DNA of 64,000 nt, taken from positions 605,001-669,000 of the forward strand of contig CAHIKZ030001779.1 of the NCBI GenBank assembly GCA_903632075.3, in the 5' to 3' direction. The notes under the pieces are model-generated. The model was not told the origin of the DNA. It made no database searches and worked only from the letters and a program-made list of their open reading frames with translations. The position numbers were made by a program, and so were the translations under genes. This DNA comes from Acanthosepion pharaonis. Its lineage: Eukaryota; Mollusca; Cephalopoda; Sepiida; Sepiidae. Below, piece after piece: positions 33,585 through 45,445 of this stretch (its first letter is position 1; each line of letters opens with the position of its first letter).

Positions 33585-34735
33585 ATCCATGGAGTCAAAC
33601 TACTCATTCTCTCCATATTTCATTTATAAGGAGAAAGTTTCATGCAAACAGCTTTTGACCAAGAACAGGCTGCCATACTGATGCTTCCCTGAACACTACA
33701 ATCTTAACATTTTCAAGTCAAGGATTAATCACTCATTATCTATCCTCTATATCCCTATAATCTTCATTTTTTTTCTATTAATATTTACCCAATACAAAAC
33801 CCAAGAGTCACTCAAGGTAGAGGGTTACTGTGTGGTGTTGTATAAGTATAAATGGCAAGTTCATGGGGTTATGCAGGAAAGACAATGTCTAACCATAGAT
33901 GAAGATATCAAGATTGTAGTAATTGTGAAAACATCCAGTCAGGAGTCTGTTCCACAAAGCAGCAGTTCTTGGGAAGAAGCTATCCAAGTGGAACTTACTT
34001 CTTACTAGCAGAATATGAAGAGATTGTGTGTAAGTGTAAGTGACATGGTGGTTCTCAGCTGCAAAGGTCATGGTTGTTGGAACCAAGGAATGGAACTCAC
34101 TGGAACATATGCCATGGAAATAGTGATAGAGCAGTGAGAGGCTTGCAATGTTTTGTCTGTGGGAAAGTGGTTGTAATATAATTAATCATCCACAAGGCTG
34201 TGTAGATGCTTTTGAAAAAAAAAGGTAAATGAAGATTGGTCAGCTCCAACCTTGATATAGCAGCAATACTCTATTTTTGGTTTGATCTGGCTCTTGCAGT
34301 GATAGAGTATAGCAGTGGGAGTTAGATACTTATTGGAACAGTACAATCAAACCATTTTTCCATCATCTTTAGCAATAGATTGTATATATGCTTTCCACTT
34401 GAGGGTCTGTGGTTAACTTTAATCTCAATAGATGTTCAAGCCTCCTTGAGAGAAAACCCATCCATCATGCTAGTGGTGGTCGAACGTTACTAGTTTTGTT
34501 TCAGACACATTGAATTAAACAAGCCATTCCTTCGCCCATTAAGCCACCTGGGCTAGGTCAAAGGAGAGATGAGATGCCAGGTTTAGAGATTTTTGGAGAT
34601 GCACCTATAAACTGCTATAAATCTGCATAGATCTTCATGAAAAATCAGACTATGTTCCTAGGCACTCTTACCACATAATTCAGTAACTCTCTATCTTGAG
34701 TGAACCTTGTATTGGGTGAACATTAAAAAAATTTA
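33585..34735. mobile_element. Nested LINE-B copies: a minus copy inside the 3' part of a plus copy
   Basis: Plus-strand LINE-B wording (AACACTACAATCTTAACAT, TATCCCTATAATCTTC) stops near 33775. A minus-strand LINE-B copy occupies about 33778-34670, opening with its reversed 3' end (AAAACCCAAGAGTCACTCAAG). The plus copy then resumes near 34668 with GCACTCTTACC and CTCTCTATCTTGAGTGAACC to its poly-A end at 34735. Minus-strand frames include LLVRSKFHLDSFFPRTAALW. Both copies lack the catalytic domains. Confidence 0.75.
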
Positions 34736-35315
34736 AATTATCCTGGTTCTTTGTAAAAACACATTACCGATATTTCTATTCTTTGGTTTAGATTACGGTT
34801 TACTGTCTTTATAAAGACAAATATATATTTTTACTTTTATTGCATGCATTTTTATCGCTTCTTTCGTGTTCCATTGTCATAAAATTAAAATTAATGTCAG
34901 CTTAATATATGCTTCCCTCTCTCTCTTTCTGACACTTTTTCTCTGTCTTTCTCTCACTCCCTTTGCACAACTAAATAGAAAGCATTGTAGATCCAAATTC
35001 AATTTTTTTTCTTAAAGTTACAAAAACATTAAGTAAATTATAACATTGTTTGAAATGTCAAAGTGACCCAGCACCATCTCATAAATTTTATTACTCATTC
35101 ATCCCCCCCCATATTCCTTATTAGCATATCTTTAATTTCTGTTGAATACAAAGGGTGCTGAAGATTTCTCTTTCGAATATAATACCCAAAATTAGGACTA
35201 AATAATCAAACAGCAGAATATTTTTCCAAAATCACTTCTTGGTCAGGCTAAGGACTTTTCAGCAGTCCTTTGTATAGTTATTCAATTACACACCCCAAAA
35301 AATGAAACAAAACAA
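34736..35315. other. Spacer, nothing recognised
   Basis: AT-rich with a CT-rich patch near 34915-34970. Confidence 0.45.
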
Positions 35316-36094
35316 TCTCTGTCTATAAAAGGCAGGATGTGTGTGTGTGTATGTGTGTAACGAATGCATGGCCGCAATTTTCGACGGATTTGTACCAAAA
35401 TTTACATGCACATGCTCCAAGTTAGCAGGAAGGCCAAGACTGACTTTGCATTTCCCAACTCCCATCGATAGTGGAAATAATCGATTTTTTCATGCTTCTA
35501 TGGCAGTTTTCATGTAGTTTGTGGCCATTTTGTCCTGGCCAGAGTGAGAGCCTATAGCTGGCTGCCACGAATAGACAGGAAGATTCTATTGGCCAGTGTG
35601 AGAGCCAAAAGCTGACTGACATGAATGTTAACTAGCATGCTAGCATGCAAAAAAAAATTGATAGCTGCATTCATCACAAGTGGGAAAAATTTAAATCTGC
35701 ATAGCAACTTTACTCCAATTAGCTCATTTGCTTGCTTAAACTCAACGTAGATTCTGATTTCGCAGAACTGGGTTGGGTATGAAAAAGTATTTGTTGTTAA
35801 CATTCTTTTTTCATTCAGTTTTTCCAGTTACGAGTCCTTTTTTAAAGCTGATCATTTTTGTTCATTTTGTTTAGTTCTTTTTTCGTAACAGATTTAATGT
35901 TTAGTATAGAGCTTAGAAAAAATTTGTAGTGTGAGACAGGCAAGAAGTAAAGCATATAGCAACATCAGCACAGCAAAGGGCACTCCTTTAAAGGCAAGGA
36001 AGGGCAAAAATATTTTAAGTCAAGTGATAGCAATTGCTGTATGAGTCGTATGATTTTTGAATCAAGCATGGGCAACGCTGCGCCATGTTGCTAG
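35316..36094 (+). mobile_element. Non-autonomous Helitron, copy 2 (complete)
   Basis: It starts TCTCTGTCTATAAAAGG after an A and ends with GCAACGCTGCGCCATGTTGC then CTAG before a T. The 5' TC, 3' hairpin plus CTAG, and insertion between A and T are the Helitron hallmarks. No Rep/helicase frame exists; minus-strand frames inside are chance. The (TG)n patch near the 5' end varies among copies. Copy 3 at 58408 is nearly identical in layout. Confidence 0.85.
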
Positions 36095-36634
36095 TTCTCT
36101 ATAAATAACATTAATCATATGAGATAAATATTTACATATAACTGCTAAAAGATTCATTGAGGTGTTGAAAATTTCTTGTCTAGAACACTTCCCAAAACCC
36201 GACCAAATATCAAAACATCAAAAATTTTTTAATCCGTTCTTGCTGAACTAGAAACTTTTCTGCATGCATTGTAATAATTCCATAATACTCAATAGTCAAC
36301 TTTACAGACACAATAATATTGCATTATACATTAATATACTTATAATCACATATAAAAAAAGAGCATTTTAAATACATATATGAAGAATAGTAACATTGTC
36401 TTTTATTAGTGGTTATGTTTTTTATTTCTCCTTCATCATTTATTTTACTTAGCTGAATGATGAACAATAATTATTCACATTGATATTGTTATATATTGCA
36501 TTTGGTTGCAAGAGTAACAAACAAAAACAACAAAGTGTTATTGGTGAGGCAGAAAGAAGATATGTTAAAATAAAAATTATCTGTATTTCCAGTATAATGA
36601 TTCAAGTTGAAACGTTTCTTTTTACAGCAAAGTT
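36095..36634. other. Spacer, nothing recognised
   Basis: AT-rich with no family match. Confidence 0.45.
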
Positions 36635-38730
36635 CACCCATTACAAGACCCGTGGGCCACTCGAGGTAGAGGGTTATGTTTGTAAGTCAGTGATTGGGGA
36701 AACTTCATGTTGGGAGTTGGTTCCCCAGGGCAGTGGTTTGCAGGAAGAAGCTGCTTGAGTGGAACTTATTTCTCACTGATGGAATATGGAAGGGATGTGG
36801 GTGGTTTGCTAAGTGGTATGCCATGTTCCTGCTGTGAAGGTTTGCTTTGGCAGGACCAGCAAATGTAGTTTGTCTGAGCAATTTCCATGGAAGTAGCGGT
36901 AGAACTGTGGGAGAGAGGTGGATGGGTGGGGAATAATTTGTCACCCACAAGGGTTTAGAGATGATTTTGAACTCTATCAAGGCTGGAGAGTGAGGTCTGA
37001 GCAGCTCCCACCCAAATATGACAATACTACTCCATTTTTGACCTGATCTGGCTCTTGTAAAAATAGAGGATAGCAGAAGAAGTTATGTACTTATTGGTGT
37101 GGTACAGAGAGCTAACCATTTTACCTGTATTCTTAGCAATGGATCATATGTATAAGTTCCACTTCAGGTCAGGTGTTTGTTTGAGGCCTAACAGTCTTTC
37201 CAATCAGTGACAGTGGCAGCAGTTTTTGAGGCAGCATGCTTGAAGATGGTTTTGAAAGGGGAACTTCCATCATGTAGGATTGAAAGTCTGCCTTTGCACA
37301 GAGAAAAATATTTCTATGAAATGGTACATCAGGGATGCCTTAGGATTTGCATCAATCTGGACACTGATTAGGGAATGGCTTAACATGCCTAGTGGAGGTA
37401 AAACTTTTGATAAGCATTTATCTGGGCAGGAGGTTAGGAAGAGGTCAAGCAGGTTTATTTGATGTCCTGTTATGTCCAGGACCTGGCTAAGTTTTTTGAT
37501 GATCTGGGTTAGTTCATAGGTGATGGAGAAGTCTCTGCAATATCTTCCTTCAACATTGGTTTTCTTGGAGTGGACTAACCACTCTTTATTGTGGATATTG
37601 AAATCACTGTAGATATGAAAACTGGCTAAGGGGAATTGAGTGAGGCTATTATCAATCTTATATATTCAGTTAAAGATTACCATCTCTTCATCATGAGGAT
37701 GGCAGAGAGCAAAGATGAATGTAGTACTATGGATAAGTGCCACATGGAAGTATATATATAGAAGATTGTGCTCCTTGTTTTTTGCATCCCTGCTACAGAA
37801 AAAATTCATCCTTGATGTAGGTTCCAAGTCTGTGTCCATGATGATTTAGGTGGTCATGTTTGGATACAAAAGGTTAGTAGCCCAGGACCGTGAACTCCCT
37901 TAGTGGATGTGAAGTGTTGATACCAGTTTCAGAAAGTAACAGGTGGTTTGGTTTAGACTGGAGGAGATGGTGCTCCACTACTGGAAAGTTGGAACATAAA
38001 TATATCACGTTGGTATAGGAGATGGTATTTTTTAGGGGGGGTTGGGTTTGATAGTTTTGTTCATTTATATTTTTATTGGTGGAATACTAGTAGGCAGAGA
38101 GACAGACACACCTGCAGGAGTTGCATGTATAAATAACTTGGAGAGTATCATCCAGAGATATGGTCATAGCAGCATGATTCATCTGCTGATAGGATAGCCT
38201 TCTTCAGAGTTAATTGAAGGTTTGGATCCCTGACTATCAGGCAGATAATGCTAAAGCCAGAAAACGTCATCCTCCTTAATGAATGAACAATCAGCCAAGG
38301 AAAAAATACCTGTATAATGCTCCAAGTGGACATGTCACATCTGCCCAGAATTCAAGGCAACAGAACTCATCTTTGCGTTAGAAACATTGTCCCAGTCCAA
38401 GATCTAAAGGCACCAAGACAAGCTTGCACTTGTACTTGAGGATTAAGAGACCAAATGGGAGAAGTTGAGGTGGGGTTAATGAGGGTTGTACAGGATGCAT
38501 GTGCATACTCTACTCCCATTTGAATTAGTATAGTAGATGCTTACAAGGGCAGGGGCTTGCAAAGAGTAAGTTATCTATTTAAGAGTAAGAAAAAGATCAG
38601 GGTTGTAAAGAAGAAGCATTATGGATCAGAGGGAGGATTATGGACAGGGAGTGTGAAACAATTTTAAAGTTTTAACTTCGTATAAGTCCCAATATCCACT
38701 TTTGGGTGGGCGGGGAGAGTTGATAGATTC
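36635..38730 (-). mobile_element. LINE-B with endonuclease but without reverse transcriptase core, minus strand
   Basis: Reading leftwards: a 5' region (about 38730-38050) with fragments like VLVPLDLGLGQC, then the endonuclease (about 37930-37400), then, near 37210, sequence goes straight to the post-RT part (CCHIWVGAAQTSL, NKFHSSSFFLQTTAL), ending with the LINE-B terminus at 36640. The reverse transcriptase palm is not there. Frames are broken by stops throughout. Confidence 0.78.
37400..37930 (-). pseudogene. LINE-B APE endonuclease domain, broken
   Basis: Minus-strand pieces read SETGINTSHPLREFTVLGY, KHDHLNHHGHRLGTYIK, then FHIYSDFNIHNKEWLVHS, CRDFSITYELTQIIKK and HQINLLDLFLTSCPDKC. These are the N-terminal Glu motif region, the DFN core and the LLD end of LINE APE endonucleases. 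One or more stops interrupt it. Confidence 0.8.
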
Positions 38731-39839
38731 CACCATCAGTAACCCATGCTTGAAAAACTCCCATTAAATATATGGGCCTTGATAATTAATAAATTAATGT
38801 GCAATCATTTTATGCAGACATTAGTATGTCCTCACAAACATGTACACACACACACACCTACTGTGCCAAAAGTTTAAAACAAAGAAAGGGAGAGAAAACA
38901 AAAAATACTAGGAATTAAGTTAAATGCACATAGTAAGAGAAAAGAAAAAAAAAACAAAAAGCAAAGATTCAAGAAAATTATTAGAATCATCAACATGCAT
39001 TAAGGCAAAGTTTTCTGATGCGTTCATTGCTCTTGTGTGGGCAAGGGAAACAACCTTGAAAGATGGTAGAGTTGGTTGTGTACATGCATGTGATGGGTCA
39101 GCTGACTGGGGGGAGGGCACTTGTGAACTCTGTGACTGCGTACCTATTGCCTTGTGTGTCATGTGTGGGTCCTTTTCAGCAGGGTGAAGATATGACTCAA
39201 TGTTTTTTATCATGTTTTTGCTTTAGTAGCAATATCCATGATTGGTTCTGGTATTTAAATTGTATATTATATTTTTGAAGCCTTTGTTTTGTGAACCAGA
39301 TGCAATACTTGGAGCCCATGTGCAGAAAGCAACATTTTTAGTTTTAATTTTGCTTTTGTAGCATTCACATCTGGCTGACAGGTTTTGATGTGAAGTGAAT
39401 CAGAAAGACATTTAATTTGATGCAGAGTGTAACAAGACAAATTTTATAGAGTTTAGTCTATTCAATTAAATATATAACACATTGTCAGTATTCTTCCAAA
39501 TTATTTTTTAAATTAGGCTTTCTTTTGTCATTGTCTTTTAATTCTCTTGTTGGCAAGTGCTCTCTCTTGGTAATCAACATATCTCAATTTCAACTCCTAG
39601 CGTAAAGGTCAAGCTCAATTTATTTGGTGAGATAACATTTGATAACAGTAATTATCTATGGTTGGATAGACACATAATATATTCACAAATCTCAATATTT
39701 ATTAAAAAATTAAGTTTTAGGAAATTATATTTTGAGAGACAGAAATTGAAAAGTTTAAGCAACTATTCAAAAATAGAATTAAAAAGAGTGATAGAATCTC
39801 AATAAAGATTTGAATAGACGGAAATAAACTGAATCAAAA

Positions 39840-39841
<2 letters not shown>
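38731..39841. other. Spacer with unassigned frames
   Basis: Overlapping frames of 71-97 codons on both strands at 38920-39278 are in a less AT-rich patch but show no domain or conserved context. Not called as genes. Confidence 0.4.

Positions 39842-39898
<57 letters not shown>
39842..39898. repeat. (TA)n microsatellite
   Basis: About 57 bases of pure TA repeat. Confidence 0.97.
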
Positions 39899-39904
<6 letters not shown>

Positions 39905-40964
39905 TAAGAAATTGAATGAAGGATTTACTTGTAGACTGGATTGTACATTCTTCTGCTAGAGATTCCAAAATGGTCATAAGCAATTACAGACCTCCCTCTC
40001 ATCTACAAACCTCCCCCATCAATGGATTTCAGATGCAACAGACAAAATAAAAAAAAAATCTGCAGAAAAAACTCACAAATCATTAGTAATGTATTTCAAA
40101 ATTTGCAGATTTAGTGGAACAGGTCATATTAGTTCACAAAATGACCACTTGGTGGTGGTGGCATGCGTTTCAGTTGTAAACAAAGACTGGTCTACAGTAT
40201 ACAAAATATGATACATTAGCGCATGCATGAGAAAGTAGCTGTGAGAAATATATCATCTTTGTTATTTTGATGAATATATCTATATTCAGTATATATTTAT
40301 TTATGCCATATATACATGCTTATAGTATTTACATTATGGTCATAACTCTTGGTAGTTACTATAGTGGTTTTATAATTAAAAAATAATCCCTTCCCCTCTA
40401 CAGACAATCAGCTTTAATGGGCCATCCCATCCCCCCTATTAGGCTGTTGATGAGAGGTTTGCCTGTACATGTAACTTAGGAATTAATGAGACATTCAGTT
40501 TAATTATGAATTAAGCATGAAAAGTTTTAAAACAATAGAAAAAAGAATGTAGATATTTGTAAAAATTTCATGCTTACCTCTCAATACAGTCTGTTCCATT
40601 TTGTTTGTGTGGTTGATGTGGACACCTCACATTTATACCATTGCTCAGAGTTAAGGAGAACTTTCTGTGAAATTTGAACATAATTCATTCAGACACAAAA
40701 GATATTTGATACATTTCAAAACTTAGAAAAATAGATGAAATTCATTAAAATGATTTTTCCTGACTTAAACAAAACAAAGTCATATACTTTATTTATCTTA
40801 ATTTTATAAGAACATGGATTTACCTCTCATGATTGCCATGAGTCATGTTCAAGGAAGTGTTATTATGCTGTAAAGGTGCAGAATTGGAATAATATTTATC
40901 AAAAAGTCACAAATATCACAGTTAAAGATTTTGAAACACTAAAAAAAAAGAATAAATTTCACCC
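39899..40964. other. Spacer, nothing firmly recognised
   Basis: CTCCCTCTCATCTACAAACC near 40000 and GATGAGAGGTTTGCCTGTA near 40450 are loosely complementary, but not well enough to call a transposon. Confidence 0.4.
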
Positions 40965-41448
40965 TGGAGCTGCCCAGTCCACACTTTCCAGCCTTGACAG
41001 TTCAAAATCTTTTATGTAGCCTTGTATGGGATGTGACTAATTTTCCACCTTACAGACCAAAACCTATCACTACTCTATCACTATTACCATGGCAAATGAT
41101 CTGACAGGATCCATTCTTTAGTTCCAGCAGTTCAGGACTTTTCAGCTAAGGAATCCGCAGAGTCAAATTATCTTAATTCTATTTGTATTCTATTTATAAG
41201 AAGGAAGTTCCAATCAGACATCATCTTCCCAAGAAATGCTACTTTGTGGACAGACTTCTGTATGGACGCTTCCTCAAACACTACAATCTTTGTCTCTTCA
41301 AGTTCATGGTTCATTGTTATCTATCTTCCATATCCTTATAATCTGCATTTTCTACTTCTTCATCTTATACCCATAGCACACTCTTCATTTAGTAGCCCTC
41401 TACTCTAAGTGGCTCTAGGAAAAAATATAGTGTTATTAGTCATTTGAT
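40965..41448 (+). mobile_element. LINE-B 3' fragment, plus strand
   Basis: Carries GCTGCCCAGTCCACACTTTC, CTATCACTATTACCATGG, GGACGCTTCCTCAAACACTA and the terminus AGCCCTCTACTCTAAGTGGC. It is the post-RT region plus 3' UTR, in degraded frames. Confidence 0.78.
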
Positions 41449-41922
41449 TTGCATTATCAGTCCCTATCCATGCCTAATATGGCAATTTAAAAAAATGATT
41501 AAGAAGAAAATATAAAGGAAAATGAAGAACACTATATGTCCATTGTATGTGTGGCTGGTGTAATGGATAATGGCTTGGAATTGGAAATTGGAGAACCAAG
41601 TTTCAATTCCATTTATGTTCATTATATTCTCTTATGGCTTCTCCTTCCAGCTATGGGTTAATTAGTATGACTGTATCAGTAAATCATTGTTATCTCCCAA
41701 AAATTCTTAGAATCTAAGAGTATTTTCTAGTGTTAAATAACCTACAAAAGGTTGGTTAACTGTAAAAGACAATGTATATGTCCATTTCTATACTGATTCA
41801 TCTAAAACCAGTTTCCTCATCTTTATTTTTACTAACACAGTATTTTTGCCACTGTACCTTGCAGCATCCACATATGTCTGCTGTATTTTGTAATGTCAAA
41901 ATGTTGCATTTGGAAAAATGTC
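41449..41922 (+). repeat. ~474-bp duplicated block, copy A (contains SINE-X)
   Basis: Nearly identical to 42850-43321 from TTGCATTATCAGTCCCTATC to TTGCATTTGGAAAAATGTC. It includes a plus-strand SINE head (GGCTGGTGTAATGGATAATG, B-box-like CAAGTTTCAATTCC) and SINE-X body wording (TTCCAGCTATGGGTTAATTAG). Differences are scattered point changes and small indels. Confidence 0.9.
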
Positions 41923-42240
41923 ATACAGAACCCTTCCTGTCTAGTGTATTTCCTGGAGAATTTCAAGGTTCATAAGCATCATTTCTTCCTTGTGATGCCA
42001 ATTGCAATGCCAATCTAATTGAGCACATCTTTTGGTCTTTCTTTTCAATTCAGTAACCAGAAGATTACATGTTGAAGGCAAGAGGAAAATGGTGCATAAC
42101 CTACCTGATGAGCTTGAGTAAATGGTTGGCAGAACACGGATTAGGAGAGATAGCAAAAAGACATACTAAGGACTATAAAGGATAGGAAATTGTGGAGGGC
42201 TATGATCGCCCAAGTTTGGAAGATTATTGAATATAGATGA
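41923..42240 (+). mobile_element. RTE-like LINE 3' fragment, plus strand
   Basis: Plus-strand wording translates in pieces to KARGKWCITYLMSLSKWLAE and then a WRAMIAQ-like end, the C-terminus of RTE-like LINEs (compare minus strand at 55000-55130). It lies between the duplicated blocks. Confidence 0.65.
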
Positions 42241-42676
42241 AAGGCTAAAAGGTACCGCAGTTTAAATGTGATAAAAAGTAACAAAGATAAGGAAATTAGT
42301 CTAAATAAATCAATGTATAATAGTAAGAAAATGTCATTTCAGAATTTAAAATAAATTATGTGTAGTGAGAGTCTTGATAAAAATAAAATATAAAAATGAA
42401 ATATATAAGCAAAAATAAAAAGAATTCAAATTAAAATAAATCATTTGCGATTTCCTTTAAAACCCCTTATATCTTTCTTTCTTTCTCTCTCTCTAAACTT
42501 TCTATACTTCTCTCAACCTACAAGAAGTGAACCCTCAAATAAAAAGAAAAAAACAATTGAACCTGGCCAAAAAATGCTGTATGTTTGCAAGAACAGAGCC
42601 TACGTATATGCCTGAAAACTAACATAAACAGGAAGGCTCCACACATAATTTCCATTATAAAAAATAAAATAAAAAG
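42241..42676. other. AT-rich spacer with a CT-rich patch
   Basis: CTTTCTTTCTCTCTCTC near 42473 precedes the U6 pseudogene by 180 bases. Nothing else was recognised. Confidence 0.45.
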
Positions 42677-42790
42677 AAAATTGGAATCATACAAAGAAGA
42701 TTAGCATGGCGACTGTGCAAGGACGACACACAAATCTGTGAAGCGTTCAATATTTTTAGTATATTTACTTGCTTCAGTAGTACATTTTTT
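42677..42790 (+). pseudogene. U6 snRNA pseudogene in permuted order (body followed by 5' stem-loop)
   Basis: 42677-42757 matches U6 from AAAATTGGAA to the final TTTTT: AGAAGATTAGCATGG is exact and GTGAAGCGTTC is exact. The ACAGAG box is ACAAAG, and the first ~25 nucleotides are missing at the front. Right after, CTTGCTTCAGTAGTACAT (42769-42786) matches the missing U6 5' stem-loop with about three changes. So the pieces are in 3'-then-5' order, as in a truncated tail-to-head dimer. U6 acts in the spliceosome; this copy is altered in a critical box and cannot be functional. Confidence 0.85.
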
Positions 42791-42849
42791 ATGTATTTGT
42801 CAAATAAGTAAATGAAAATACTGTGCAAAGAAATTTTTCTGTTCATAGC

Positions 42850-43321
42850 TTGCATTATCAGTCCCTATCCATGCCTAATATGGCAATTTAAAAAAAATGA
42901 TTAAGAAGAAAAGATAAAGCAAAATGAAGAACACTATATGTCCATGGTATGTGTGGCTGGTGTAATGGATAATGGCTTGGAATTGGAAATTGGAGAGCCA
43001 AGTTTCAATTCCATTTATGTTCAATATATTCTCTTATGGCTTCTCCTTCCAGCTATGGATTAATTAGTATGACTTGTATCAGTAAATCATTGTTATCTCC
43101 CAAAAATTCTTAGTATCTAAGAATATTTTCTAGTGTTAAATAACCTACAAAAGGTTGATTAACTGTAAAAGACAATGTATGTGTCCATTTCTAGATTCAT
43201 CTGAAACCAGTTTCCTCATCTTTATTTTTACTAACACAGTATTTTTGCCACTGTACCTTGCAGCATCCACATATGTCTGCTGCATTTGGTAATGTCAAAA
43301 TGTTGCATTTGGAAAAATGTC
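42850..43321 (+). repeat. ~472-bp duplicated block, copy B (contains SINE-X)
   Basis: Second copy of the 41449-41922 block, with the same internal SINE. Its left edge lies about 60 bases after the permuted U6. Confidence 0.9.
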
Positions 43322-44644
43322 TTTGACTTTAGGTAAACTTAACTTTGAGAGAAAGAAAAAAGCAAGGTGATGATATTCTCTCTATATACAAACATGATTG
43401 AGTGCTGAAAGTTATCAGGCCTACTAAGATAGGTTTCCAAAATAAATTCTTGTGTTTCATCATTTGGTTAAAATTTTCAGAAATGGATCCAATTAAGAAC
43501 TTTTCAGTGACCCTTTAGCTGACTAATTTGAACCTAAACAGCCCAATAAGTAAATAAGCTGATACAGGGATACACTAAACAACATTAAGACTTATCACAA
43601 GTACAAATCGATCTTTTGCAAAGCTACCAAAAGTATTCTGCCCGGAAACCTTTCAAATACAATTCACTTTATACCAACTGTAGAACGAAGCAATTTACTT
43701 GATCAATTCATGTTGAATTCTGACCTAGCGCCAATCATTTCCTTGACAAATCTTACCAAACTTCTTTAAAAGCAGTAATGATATAATGTTGACTGAGATC
43801 CAAACAAATATCAAGTAACAAGGATTTTAATAACATGGGAAATCAAGATAAAGAAGCCTATAACATTTTTATAGTTTATTTTGATAAAAAATTGTTACTT
43901 TTTTTGAAAATTGATCAAAACCTTACAAAATATCCTCCTTACACATTTCAATGCTTCTAAGATTCTCAATATACTGATTAATATATTCATGAAAGATCTT
44001 GGTCAGCTTCAAAATAGCAATAGGTAGTGTTCATAATGATTTTTTACTACTGTAATTTATATACATATTGGTATTAGTTTTCTTCAGGCACAAAAGTATA
44101 TGTGTCAGGCACTCAGTATGGATCTAACTCAGTTCTGGTCTGCTCAGTTAGCTTTCTAACCTTTACACAAAAGCAGGATGCCTTAACTATTTCTTATGTA
44201 TAGCTTAATCGGTTTCAAATTTCTGTTTAAAATGGGACATCCAATGTGGATCAAACTTCCTATATTTACCAAGTGATCAGAATGATTTTACTGACCACAT
44301 AAATGCAAAGTCTTAAGATTTTTGTCTAGTAAAAGGCTTGAATACTGAAGTGCTTGTCATGATCACTTTCACTACAGGAAACAAATAATCAAACAGATTA
44401 ACCATTGCACTAAGTTAAATGTCCTAATGATGAAGCCGACCAGTAAGGAATGAATAAACAAAACTCTTCACATTTAATCATCTGAAAGAACCTTTTTTTG
44501 ACGTCCATCAGTATGGCTGATGCTAACCTGCAGGAATGGGACTCATTGCACCTTCTCAGGCTAATGTTTTCTACTGACATAATGTAAAAAGGTTATATTG
44601 AATAAATTGCTAGGTTAAGAAAGTTTTTCACTGTGTCAGGTTAG
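43322..44644. other. Spacer, nothing recognised
   Basis: No recognisable gene or repeat. Confidence 0.5.
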
Positions 44645-45022
44645 ACAATTGCATTGAATATTGCTGCTATGTCTGGTTTGGTGTTTCTGCTATATATTTA
44701 GAGATTCTTGATAAGAAGAGCCTGCAATGTTATTGGTCCTGACCTGACATCTTGGTTTCAGTCAATTTCTGGCCACAGTAATGTAGCTTCTCTCTACCAT
44801 TTCTATAAATATTTTCATGGTAATTGTTCTGACGATTTTTCCTCTATGATAACCAGATTTTATAAGTTTAAATGCAGTATTAGTTTGGCAGCAAGGTCTC
44901 ATCATTTTACTGTTGTTAAATGTTACTGTCAATTCTATGCTAAGAGTTTCTTCCCTTGCACTTCTAACCTGTGGAATTCTCATCCATATTCTTGCTTTCC
45001 AGTCAATTTTCTGATAATTATC
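44645..45022 (+). mobile_element. LINE-A 3' fragment, interrupted by (TA)n
   Basis: Frame pieces read RRACNVIGPDLTSW, ASLYHFYKYFHGNCSDDFSS and FKCSISLAARSHHFTVVK, then TSNLWNSHPYSCFP. The usual CTTGCTTGGGGTGAAA end is missing; TG and TA repeats begin where the 3' UTR should be. Confidence 0.85.
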
Positions 45023-45036
45023 TGTGTGTGTGTGCA

Positions 45037-45094
<58 letters not shown>

Positions 45095-45113
45095 CACACA
45101 TATATATATATAA
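45023..45113. repeat. (TG)n/(TA)n/(CA)n compound microsatellite
   Basis: TGTGTG, about 44 bases of TA, then CACACA and more TA. Confidence 0.95.
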
Positions 45114-45329
45114 TTATGGGTAGAGAGAGCTCATAACCTTGGTTGGCAATCCATCTAAGAGAAGGATTCTCTGATTTCAAAACCACAGTAGAGAGGACAC
45201 CATAGTCACCTTGATGACAATCATTCAAGTGGTTAATGGCTTCATTCTTGTGATGAGGGCAGTTCAGTAGCTAGTATTTAGTAATGGTCAGAAGAGGATA
45301 CAAGACCCACCAATATTATTTTATTCCCT

Positions 45330-45445
45330 GATGAGAAGGATGTGCGCCAATAGACATCAGCTTGGAATAAGAAATTAGGAAGTTGAGTTCAAATTACAGT
45401 TGAGTTTGTTATGTTCACTTATGAGCAAATAGTATTGGAAAAAGT
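45330..45445 (+). mobile_element. Possible worn tRNA-derived SINE head
   Basis: GGAAGTTGAGTTCAAATTAC resembles a B box, preceded by ATCAGCTTGGAATAAGAAAT as in SINE-X heads near 41580. The A box is not convincing. Confidence 0.4.

Noticed and set aside
38920..39278. Overlapping frames on both strands in a less AT-rich patch
   Set aside because: Mutually overlapping, without signature; open frames of this size are expected by chance here.
39960..40490. A DNA transposon with terminal inverted repeats
   Set aside because: The two candidate ends match too loosely and no second copy was seen.
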